Assembly (NCBI RefSeq): GCF_009905375.1
Contig: NW_027420624.1
Coordinates: 1-64,000 of the forward strand
DNA: 64,000 nucleotides
Source of the DNA: Apium graveolens
Taxonomy: Eukaryota > Streptophyta > Magnoliopsida > Apiales > Apiaceae
Reading direction: 5' to 3'
This document shows, one piece after another, positions 55,326 through 64,000 of the stretch. The position numbers and the translations under genes were made by a program. The notes under the pieces are model-generated. The model made no database searches, was not told the DNA's origin, and saw nothing but the letters and a program-made list of their open reading frames with translations. Position 1 is the stretch's first letter; each line of letters begins with the position of its first letter.

Positions 55326-55445
55326 CTACTCCTCCATGCGGGAGCCTTCATTCTCTTGCTCCTTATTAGCACCTCCAGCATCCTTCGCAGGAGAAGCGGG
55401 AGGAGAAGCAGTGTTAGGATCTAAGATGCCATCATCTGGCTTCAT
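55326..55445 (-). CDS. Antisense small ORF (39 aa) of the Tat element
   Basis: Minus strand, MKPDDGILDPNTASPPASPA through GGANKEQENEGSRMEE and TAG. It lies in the 3' non-coding region where Tat elements commonly carry an antisense ORF of unknown function. The product is short, Pro/Ser/Ala-rich and acidic. A1 has two single-base losses that break it. Confidence 0.5.
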   Translation of the reverse strand: MKPDDGILDPNTASPPASPAKDAGGANKEQENEGSRMEE

Positions 55446-55708
55446 CCTCTCAAAATGATAGTTAGTAAAAAGAAGAGAAAGAAGCACACCTTATTAGTAG
55501 TTAATGAGAGTGGTGAGGACCAAACAGAAACTTAGTCACCTTTGGTCACTAAAATAAAGAAGCAAAAGAAAGTTGAGTTCACCAGTCAAAAAGACACCTT
55601 TGCATCTTCTCAAAAAGATGCAGTTGTAACACATAGGCATAAATAGACTCTAGTGGAACCTTCTTAAAAATGTGTCACTATTAAAATAAGTATTATCCCT
55701 AATGCATT

Positions 55709-55750
55709 TTGTTAAGCAGCATTGAATCTTGTTAAGCAGCATTGAATCTT
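55709..55750. repeat. A2/B2 deletion joint with 20-bp duplicated filler
   Basis: After aatgcattt (end of A) comes a t, then gttaagcagcattgaatctt at 55711-55730, repeated exactly at 55731-55750, then the B sequence. In B1 the phrase occurs only once (39646-39665). The extra copy is the kind of templated insertion left by end-joining repair. Confidence 0.9.
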
Positions 55751-56275
55751 GTTTCATGGAGTTGTACCTTTACCTCATTTTTCTTATAAAGTCAAGCAAG
55801 ATAAATTTTGAAATTTTTTATTATTTTTTCACATGGCTAAAATCAATATATTTTAACATCCGTACGGTTGGATTGTCCAAAAAAGCATTTTAAAAAATTA
55901 TTTCGTTAATCAGCAACGAATCTTGTTTTAGGGAGTTGTACTTTTACGTCATTTTCCTTAAAAACTCAAGCAAGATAAATTTTGAATTTTTTTTTATTTT
56001 TTTACGTGACTAAAATTAATATATGTTAAGAGCCGTACGGTTGGATCATCCAAAAAATCATTTGAAAAATTTATTTCGTTAATCGGCAACGAATCTTGTT
56101 TTAGGGAGTTGTACTTTTACCTCAATTTCCTTATAAAGTCAAGCAAGATAAATTTTGAAATTTTTTATTATTTTTTTACGTGGCTAAAATCAATATATGT
56201 TAACATCCGTAAGGTTGGATCGTCTAAAAAATCATTTGAAAAGATTATTTCGCTAATTATCAACCAATCTGAATT
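55731..56275 (-). repeat. ~174-bp array remnant (B2)
   Basis: Three core copies (55860, 56033 and the variant at 56207) of the array at 39430-40190. The first B1 copy and everything left of it are absent. Confidence 0.85.
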
Positions 56276-56279
56276 TTAG

Positions 56280-56875
56280 ATGTTACACAACGGTTTCAGC
56301 AAAATACCGTTGTGTGATAAATTCTCACAATCGACGGTTCTCATTCTTCCAACTAAGCAATCTAAGTAAAATCAATCAACGACTCTCATTTCGCCAACTC
56401 AGCGATCGAAGTGAAATAATTTCCACCAATCAGGTGGTGCCATGATTTCTTGTAAACAGACAGACAGTTATTCTGTCAAAATTGTAAAACCGTTGTATGA
56501 TGCTTCTCTGTTGACTCCTTTATACAATAGACTCCGTAAACCGTTGTTTATATGTATATTTTGTAACAACTGTTGTTTCAAATTAGTCCAAAACCATTGT
56601 CCGAGATTACCATAAGTTAGCTTATTAACAACGATTTTGGACTGTTATGTTAAAGATCTATGACAACAGTGCAATTTAAGAACTGTTGTCTACCTGAATA
56701 AGAGGATGCCACAGAGACAAGTCTTTCGAAAATCTGCTATAATCGTTGTTCTACATGTTGTCTAACAACAGTTATTCTTGAAAAAAAAAAATCCGTCGTC
56801 TCCTAATTTGGGGCAACGGTTTTTTGGTCGACCGTTGTTTCATAGGTGTTGTGTGATTGCAAATTTCTTGTAGTG
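56280..56875. mobile_element. CACTA-type terminus, accgttgt family (B2)
   Basis: Copy of 40195-40790, ending aatttcttgtagtg at 56875. Confidence 0.75.
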
Positions 56876-57848
56876 CAACTACGAATATATATATTCGACA
56901 TAAGCTTTCTTAATCAATCACTTAGTAGCGCTATGTCTATGTAAAATGTTATGGAGGTAATTTCAATTGCTTCCATAAAATGTAGTTTTTAAAAGCTCTT
57001 ACTGAATGATACACTTCACGCTCTTTAACGCTTGAAAATATTGAAAAACATATTTTCAATTATATAGACTGTAAATCTGATTGTTTGGTTGATAAAAAAC
57101 TTGATTATATGTCTCAATGCAGTACATTCCTTTTTGTAATACCAAGAGCCATAGAAATGAACTGGTCGGATACTGTCCATAGGATCCCTATTATGTCCAT
57201 TATGTTTGGTGAGATGGATAACCTCCTTGCATAACCCAAGATTTGAATCTTAAACAATAGGGATTCAATTGATAAAATCGGAGCACTATACAAACTTGAA
57301 GTTGGATACAATTATTATTTTTAAATTGCATACACTTATACACTTAAAGTACTGTTATGCAAGCTATTCATCTGCAAGTGAAGTTCTCTTAAAATGCTTT
57401 GCAACTATGCAAGTGATATTCTAAGCTCTTAGGAGATTTTCACCCAAGCCCATAAAAACTGTGGTACATGAGGGACCTGAACACATAATTCTCAACCAAC
57501 TAAATTAGTCGAATACCCCAGAGAAAAGTAATTAAACAAAATTTTAAACTTTGACATCGAATTTCATATTTTACCCAAACTTCCGACGATTTATCAGTAT
57601 TAATTCATTTTAAAGTATACCACATAACTATATATTCTTTATTCATTTATGATTAGACAACGAAAATTTGGTCGAATTTAGCAAAATTCGATAAAATTTG
57701 TTGGTCAAATTTAATGGCTTTTCTTGCACTAAAACTACTAAAATAAAACTGATAAATAAATTTAGTTGATGAATATAGGTAAAGTAGTTAGCTAACCTAC
57801 TTGTAAAAATTAAATTTGAGTTTGCATTAGCATAACCATAATCTAATA

Positions 57849-58082
57849 CTCCCTCTATCCCAAAATAAGTGTCGCTTTAATTTTTGACACGTTTTTTAAG
57901 GTACTAAAAAAAGATATTTGCATATATTTTTTTCAAAAAAAAATTTCTTGAATTAAAATTTTACATTTATATTTTTATTGAGAAAAGAAAATTTATAAAA
58001 AAATATATACAAGTACCTTTTTTTAACACCTCACAATACTGTCAAAAGTGAAAACGACACTTATTTTTTGGGAGGGAGGGAG
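57849..58082. mobile_element. Stowaway-type MITE (B2)
   Basis: Copy of 41764-41997 with one visible substitution (gtcgctttaa here, gtcgttttaa in B1), flanked by TA. Confidence 0.9.
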
Positions 58083-58976
58083 TAATTACACACAAATAGG
58101 AATGAATTTAGTTAACCTCCTTGAGTCGGTCTGAATTGATGAAATATTGACTCTATATATCACAATAAGCTGTATCTTATATATAAGGGATAAATTAGCA
58201 TGTTTAGAAATATGCTACATATTGGTATTGATATGAGCTAATGTTTGCAAAAACATGTGAAATCTAGAAATGGTAATTAAAAAAACTAAACTGAATCTTT
58301 CAACTAGTCTACCTGAATCATTGCTTAAAAAATTTATACCAGATAAGTAGATCTATTTTTAGATTTATAGTTCTAAGCTAATTTAATTTAACTAAAAATG
58401 AGGATAATTGAAATTTATTGGTCAAATTTAAATGTTTCTCTTGCACTAAATTAACTAATAAAAGGAAACTAATTAAGAAGTACCTACATTTGAGATATAA
58501 GATATAAGAGAATACTATTATATACATTTGAGGAAAATAGTAGGGCAGTTAGCACACCTACTTGTTAAAAGTTATGGTTAGTTTTGGATTGGCATAACCA
58601 TTATTTAATAATGATATAAGAAGGAGGGAATTTAGGTACCACTAAGAGATATAAGGGACAATTAATTTAGTATGCTTAGTTATATGCTGCAATATTACCG
58701 TGAGCCACAAAACTTTTGAAATTTAAATTGTTAGCAAAACTTAAACCAGATCATTCAAAAACTCTACAAGCAGAGCTATTTCCATGGACGGATATTGTCC
58801 ATGGAATCCCTATGTGCTTAGTGAGATTGATAACCTCCTTGCATAACCCAAGATTTAAATCTCAAACAGTTCCCCAGAGGGCTTCAATTGTAAAATCTAA
58901 AAGTTGTTAAAATCGGAGCACTATACAAACTTGAAGTTGGATACATTATGCTATATGCTTAGCTATATGCTACAAT

Positions 58977-60697
58977 TGTTGGGATTTTAATCTAAATTAT
59001 ATGTTTAAAGTTATTGTTTTATTTATTTGAATAAGTCAAATAAGTAGCAGGAGGGTTAGTAAGTGGATTAGTAGTGGAAGTAGTAGTCAGTTAGGTTTAT
59101 TACTGGAGAAATAATAGGAAGGAGTTGGTGGTTTAATGCTAGAACTTGTTATTTTAGTTCTATTTAAACTATCACCTGTAATCTTTCATTTGATGAGAAG
59201 AATATACAAGTTTATTTTCTCGGGTGAATTATATGTTTAAGTTATTGTTTTATTTATTTGAATAAGTCAACATGTTTTATTTATAAGTAGCAGTAGCATT
59301 AGTACGTGGATTAGCAGTGGAAGTAGTAGTTAGTTAGGTTTATTAGTGGAGAAATAATCGGAAGGGGTTGCTGGTTTTATGCTACCACTTATTATTTTAG
59401 TTCTAATTTTCTCGTGAACACCAAGTGTAGAATATAAGAAGAGATTTAATGTATATATATTTATAAGCACGTGTAATAAACACACAATGAACACTTATTT
59501 TGAAAGAACTAGGAAGACATTTTGTTATTAAGTCTGTTTCTCCGCCACGGACAACAATATGTGGAATTTCCTGATAAATGGCTGCCAATGCCACATTATC
59601 CTGCCTTGGATCAATTACACCATTTGGATCGCTATTCTCAATAGCTTCCCAAACGCCTTGTGCCCGCATGAATACCTTCATTTTTAATGACCACGCCGTG
59701 TAATTGTTTTTGGCCAACATAGGATAACTGAGTCCGACAACACCTTCCTTCATCTTTGGCACGTCAATGCTTGGTATCCGAGCTAAGTAGTTTATGCCCA
59801 AGTACATGGCGAGGAAAACAAGCATGGACGTGCCAAAGATGAAGGAAGGTGTTGTCGGATTCAGTTTTCCTATGTTGGCCAAAAACAATTACACGGCGTG
59901 GTCATTAAAAATGAAGGTATTCATGCGGGCACAAGGCGTCTGGGAAGCTAAACCGTATACACTTATGTGTCCAGCCAAAGGACCGCTCCCATAACTAACA
60001 ATAAGTACGTGGGTTTTCATATTCAACAAGAGCATAGCCACCATGCAGGACCATAGGCTCGAATACCAAGTGGTGTCAGATGGGCAAATAGGAGATATGG
60101 TGGACTTGATGAATCTTATGGGAATCAAGCTATATATGTTGCAGTTGAATATTGGCTTAGGAGAGCTAAAATCTTTTGGTGGCGAGGTGGCAGATTCATG
60201 GGAGATAACTATGATGATTAACCAGCTTTTTTATAGACAGAGGTAGCGTGCCAGACGGGAAAATAAGACATGCCAGCCAGGCAAACAAAAGGCCAGACGG
60301 GCTATATTGAAGTGCCAAACGGGCAGAAAAGTTAAAAGCCACACGGGCTAAGTTAAAAGCCATATGGGTTTCTAGTATTTGTTAGGGAAAACTTAGATTA
60401 AGGGGGAGATTGTTGGGATTTTAATCTAAATTATATGCTTTATTTATTTGAATAAGTCAAATAAGTAGCAGTAGGATTAGTACGTGTATTAGTAGTGGAA
60501 GTTGTAGTCAGTTAGGTTTATTAGCGGAGAAATAATAGGAAGGAGTTGTTGGTTTAATGCTACAACTTGTTATTTTAGTTCTATTTAAACTATTACCTGT
60601 AATCTTTTATTTGATGAGGAGAATATACAAGTTTATTTTTTCCGGTGAACACCAAATATACATGTACATATATAAGTTCTAGTTTTATATCTCTACA
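58977..60697 (+). mobile_element. Non-autonomous LTR element (B2)
   Basis: Copy of 42892-44612, with TSD acaat at 58972-58976 and 60698-60702. The inverted gag arms are 59643-59773 and 59819-59949 and the 3' LTR is 60421-60697. I see no difference from B1 in the arms. Confidence 0.85.
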
Positions 60698-60774
60698 ACA
60701 ATATCGTTGTGAGCCACAAAACTTTTGGAATTTAAATTGTTAGCAGAACTTAAACGGGATCATTCAAAAATTCC

Positions 60775-61975
60775 TCAAGATAAAAGTAGGGGTTTAGGGT
60801 GCGTGCGTATTGTTTTTTGGTATACCCAGGGTCAGGAGTTAGCAGCTTGCAGCATGTATGTAAAAACCTACGTTTTCTTCAAAAAAATCCAACTTTCTTG
60901 TATATTCACATACAATTACTACAGAAAATATAGAGATGTCAGAGACGGATGCACCTTGTACTAAGCCTGAGCTCGAGATCACAACCATTCTCATCTTCAC
61001 TAACCACACTAATTACCTGAATCTCAATCAATAGAAACTTATTAGAATACATATGTTACATTTTTGTATCTTTATGAGAATCTATGATACAAACATCTGT
61101 AATTAATTAAAATAGGGCATACCTTTCCTCTTTGAGGAAAATAGAATTCGTAAGGATTTGAAAATTCTAGGCTGGTAGTATGCGAGGATGAGAATGATAA
61201 TGAACCAGGCATTAATTGTAAGGTTAGATCCTCCTGCTGTAAAAAGAACAAGGACAGCATAGATACGTTTCAACTTACATCTAAATGGGAATTTTCATCC
61301 AAATTGCAAAATAATAATGTACCATAGACGTCAGAGACGGGTTGTTCTTCATTCCACCTCATGTACATTGTTCCACAAAATTAAAAATTATTTTGTAATT
61401 TTAAATTCTAATACTTTTCACATACACTTGATAAAAAAAATATTATCAATATTTATACAACGAATTATACAATAGACATTCAGGTTTCATAAGGACGCAC
61501 CTTGTACTAAGCATAAGCTCGAGATCACAACCATTCTCATCTTCACTAACCACACTAATTACCTGAATCTCAATCAATAAAAAATTATAAATTGTAAGTT
61601 TTTAATTGTAAGGTCGAATCCTCCTGCTGTAAAACGAACAAGGACAATATGGATACGTTTCAACTTACATCTAAATGGGAATTTTCATCCAAATTATATA
61701 ATAATAATGTACTATAGAAACGTACATTTCTGCCTGAAAAGTGATGATGAAATCCATGAGCATCTGTCAAAGGTTGTACTATAGTACGAGGTAGTGAACA
61801 GAATTAGGGGGAAGACAAGTAAGGAGAGCTTTCCATTCTCATACTCTTCTGCAAAAACAGGGACAAGAATGCTGGTGGTACCCTACTATGCTCCTAGCAA
61901 AACAAAAGCATATATATAATCAGATTCAAGAACAGTAAATTGATTTCGTAAAAAAAAAGTCATTAATAAGCCAAG
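60775..61975 (-). pseudogene. Two tandem truncated EAR-gene copies (B2)
   Basis: Copies of 44690-45890. Exon 3 of copy 1 is 61123-61233 and remains open with EDLTLQL. Small changes against B1 include aaccacact for acccacact near 61003, attgcaaa for atcgcaaa near 61302 and tcataagg for tcaaaagg near 61488. Confidence 0.75.
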
Positions 61976-62058
61976 CTAGCAATATTGTGTTCAATTGGAA
62001 TATTTGATTTAGTTTATTAATTTATAATACCAAATTATTGACTATTGTTAAGATATTA

Positions 62059-62345
62059 TGTTGGAATTATTTTCATATTTCTCTAAACTTTACACAAATA
62101 AAATATGTAAGTTGAATAAGTCTCAACCAATGGAGACAACTTAGGAAGTATTGAATTATCAGGGAGAAATTGTAGGAAGTAGTTTTTGTGATTGATTTTC
62201 TTGTTATTTGTTTTCTTGATTTCTGGCATATGATGTAATCTTGTTTTTCAATATAAGGTTGTAAACACTCGGAGAGGATTGAGAACTGTAATATACAGAC
62301 TTTATATTCTCTAAAATCAGTTTCATATATATCTTATTCGCTACA
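62059..62345 (+). mobile_element. Copia LTR with primer site (B2)
   Basis: Copy of 45973-46259; tggtatcagagc follows at 62349. Confidence 0.85.
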
Positions 62346-62380
62346 TTCTGGTATCAGAGCTAAGGAGTTAAGGCCATTTT

Positions 62381-62856
62381 ATGCCTAAAATTCAACCCAA
62401 AAACACAAAGATCATAATGGAGATGACCAAAACGAAGGAAAGAGCAGTTGGTATGTACTATCTGATAGTAACACGAAGCAACTATACAGTATGATCTCTA
62501 AAGATGAAGGTGTTCATGAATGCGCAAGGAGTATGGGGTGCGATTGAACAGATTGGCTCCGACACAACCGTGGTGGACAAAACGGTGTAGATGGCCCTAG
62601 CAGTAATTTATCAGGGCATGTTGGAGGACATATTATTGACCATTGTTGATAAAGAAATGGCCAAAGAGGTCTGGGACGCAATCAAAATACTGCGTATGAG
62701 TGAAGAGCGGGTAAAGAAGGAAAAAGTGCAAAAGTTGAAGGAGAGTTTGAATCTCTGGTCATGAAAGAAACTGACCAGGGGGATGACTTTTATATGAAGC
62801 TGATTGCAATTGTGACCAACATAAGGGTTCGTGGAGAAAAAGTGGAGAAAGCAACC
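62381..62856 (+). pseudogene. Copia Gag truncated by CACTA fragment (B2)
   Basis: Copy of 46295-46770. An additional stop distinguishes it: tatggtctc in B1 is tatgatctc here (62491-62499), changing Trp to stop. Confidence 0.82.
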
Positions 62857-63349
62857 GACCACTTTTGACCATTACAAAACCCAGAAAACCGACCATCAAT
62901 AGACATAACCGACCACCTTCTTCATAAAACCGACCGTCTTCTTTAGAGGGTGGCCGGTTTTAGGACGGTCGGTTATGACATTTAAGTTAGCCTCAGAAAT
63001 AAAATCGACCGATGTGCACACTTTGACCACGGTCGGTTATGAGTTCCAGTTAACTTTTCAAAAATAGACATAAGCGACCACCTACGGTCGGTTATGACTC
63101 AGTGATGTGGAAACACGTGTGCACACGTGTTGCCATGTGTACACAGTGACCCCATATTTGAATAAAATGCCCAGGCACATAACCGACCAACGTAGTGGAC
63201 GATTATGAGGGTTAAACCCGACCAAAAGTCTTAACCGACCAGCCTAAAACTGACCATGCCCTGTGGTCGGTTATGACTATTTTAACCGACCGTGTTGCCT
63301 GTTAACCGACCGTTTATGAAGGTCGGTTTTGTCCTATTTTCTTGTAGTG
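62854..63349. mobile_element. CACTA terminus, accgacc family (A3)
   Basis: Third copy of the 46768-47263 end, terminating ttttcttgtagtg at 63349. Confidence 0.85.
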
Positions 63350-64000
63350 TAAAACATGTTTCTATGATATTTAGACAGTAAAATAAGCATAAGTGTATAG
63401 ATATATAGTTCCTGTAATTATATGATGATAGTTGCTCCAAGTTATTCATGTTCAAAGCCTGTCTGATAATTATGTACAACATATTTAGAAGGTAAAGTAG
63501 ATATATTTTATATTGTTAGGTGTACTTTTATTATAAGAATAAATATGATGGAGTGAATTGTGTATACATCAATATTTAGTGTACAACTATATTTGTTTTG
63601 CGTCCCTCTCTACACCTTTAACCTAAAGTTGTCTAAGTGCACCAAATTTTAGTGCCAATTATTAAATATTTTATAATTTTTACAAATTATAGAGAATAAT
63701 ATTTAAAGTTTATTTTATATTTGAACTAATTAAATGATTTAAAATAAAGCTTTGTGTGATGTAATTGGGCTGCCCAAAAACTTTCTTTATTCTCATTGGA
63801 GAAAGACTCTCCCGCGGCAAGGTTTTACATACTATCTACTCCTCCATTTCCATCCCTCCTAGTGACACATAGCTAGGTCATCTCTATTTGTGTATTTGTG
63901 TATGTATTCATATTTATGATCATATTTATGGTCATGAAATCAGGTATGAATTGAAATCATTTCAAATGGCCACACACATATTATAATTTTTTATTAAAAT
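62947..64000. repeat. Tandem megarepeat unit 3 (A3, start only)
   Basis: A third copy of segment A begins here and is cut by the window end. In its 1054 bases I see essentially one substitution against A2 (gacgtgg in A2, gatgtgg here, near 63107). It contains the CACTA end at 63349 and the AT-rich spacer after it, including the same 60-bp block as A2 (near 63770-63825). The array therefore continues to the right. Confidence 0.92.

Larger units (their letters stand above)
52184..55709 (+). mobile_element. 5'-truncated Tat gypsy element (A2), better preserved copy
   Basis: Same element and breakpoints as 5369-8877, but without the small deletions. RT runs open from 52183 to TGA 52642. RNase H is in the same frame from 52645 to TAA 53326. 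The second RNase H and integrase finger are still in that frame from 53329 to about 54050, then a shared deletion shifts into the integrase frame 54044-54937. It ends at the A2/B2 joint. Confidence 0.87.
46861..62946. repeat. Tandem megarepeat unit 2 (A2 + B2), 16.09 kb, lacking segment C
   Basis: This is a second, shorter copy of the unit. A2 (46861-55709) follows B1 directly and B2 (55711-62946) follows A2 directly. The offset between B1 and B2 is 16085-16086 bp throughout. Its near-perfect match to B1 implies a recent duplication or ongoing gene conversion. Unit 2 shares with unit 3, against unit 1, the bases at 47048, 47120 and 47345 and the block at 47686-47740. Confidence 0.93.

Noticed and set aside
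1..64000. An integrated plant virus (pararetrovirus or geminivirus)
   Set aside because: All RT and integrase domains belong to LTR retrotransposons with LTRs, tRNA primer sites and target duplications. I see no movement protein, coat protein or Rep motif.
1..64000. A sex-determining or supergene region
   Set aside because: Tandem duplication, repeats and a repressor-like gene are compatible with one, but nothing in the sequence shows linkage to sex or recombination suppression.

Overview
This window is plant nuclear DNA from repeat-rich heterochromatin, not bacterial or organellar. It has AT-rich spacers, introns with GT-AG borders, Ty1/copia and Ty3/gypsy LTR retrotransposons primed from tRNAs, a Stowaway-type MITE, a tRNA-derived SINE and CACTA transposon ends. 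The SIRE-type copia element with many 'ttctgat' words in its 3' part makes me think of an asterid, perhaps Apiaceae, but that is only an impression.

The dominant architecture is a very large tandem duplication. Unit 1 is 1-46860, made of segment A1 (1-8877), segment C (8878-39645) and segment B1 (39646-46860). Unit 2 is 46861-62946, made of A2 and B2, which are near-identical to A1 and B1 but lack segment C. Unit 3 starts at 62947 and runs off the window. The A2/B2 joint (about 55709-55731) carries a 20-bp duplicated filler. The A1/C and C/B1 borders read through features continuously, so unit 2 looks like a copy that lost about 30.8 kb.

The one convincing host gene is a four-exon gene on the minus strand (A1: 2437-3351; A2: 49251-50169). 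It has consensus splice sites, all introns in phase 0, and a predicted product of 213 aa with two C-terminal LxLxL (EAR-type) motifs. I do not recognise its family. Relatives are scattered through the window: two decayed tandem copies in each B segment, and first-exon-like copies on the plus strand at 14736 and 19909 plus a start-less one near 20940. The locus is therefore a small expanding and decaying gene family embedded in transposons.

Segment by segment: A holds a CACTA end, a copia gag relic, the EAR gene, a SINE, and the 3' half of a Tat-lineage gypsy element (RT, RNase H, second RNase H, integrase, antisense ORF). C holds several copia relics in both orientations, a near-complete copia (14875-19617) with matching TSDs inside an intron of a gene-family copy, and a ~1-kb tandem duplication of that family. 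It also holds the 5' half of a Tat gypsy (LTR, gag, start of RT), a truncated copia with a shared LTR, a large degraded SIRE-type element with a promoter-bearing small ORF in its 3' part, and two oppositely oriented ~175-bp arrays. B holds a second CACTA end, the Stowaway MITE, a 1.7-kb non-autonomous LTR element whose body is an inverted repeat of copia gag (potential hairpin RNA), the EAR-gene pseudogenes, and a copia 5' end truncated by the CACTA fragment. Every retroelement ORF is interrupted by stops, frameshifts or deletions, so none looks autonomous.
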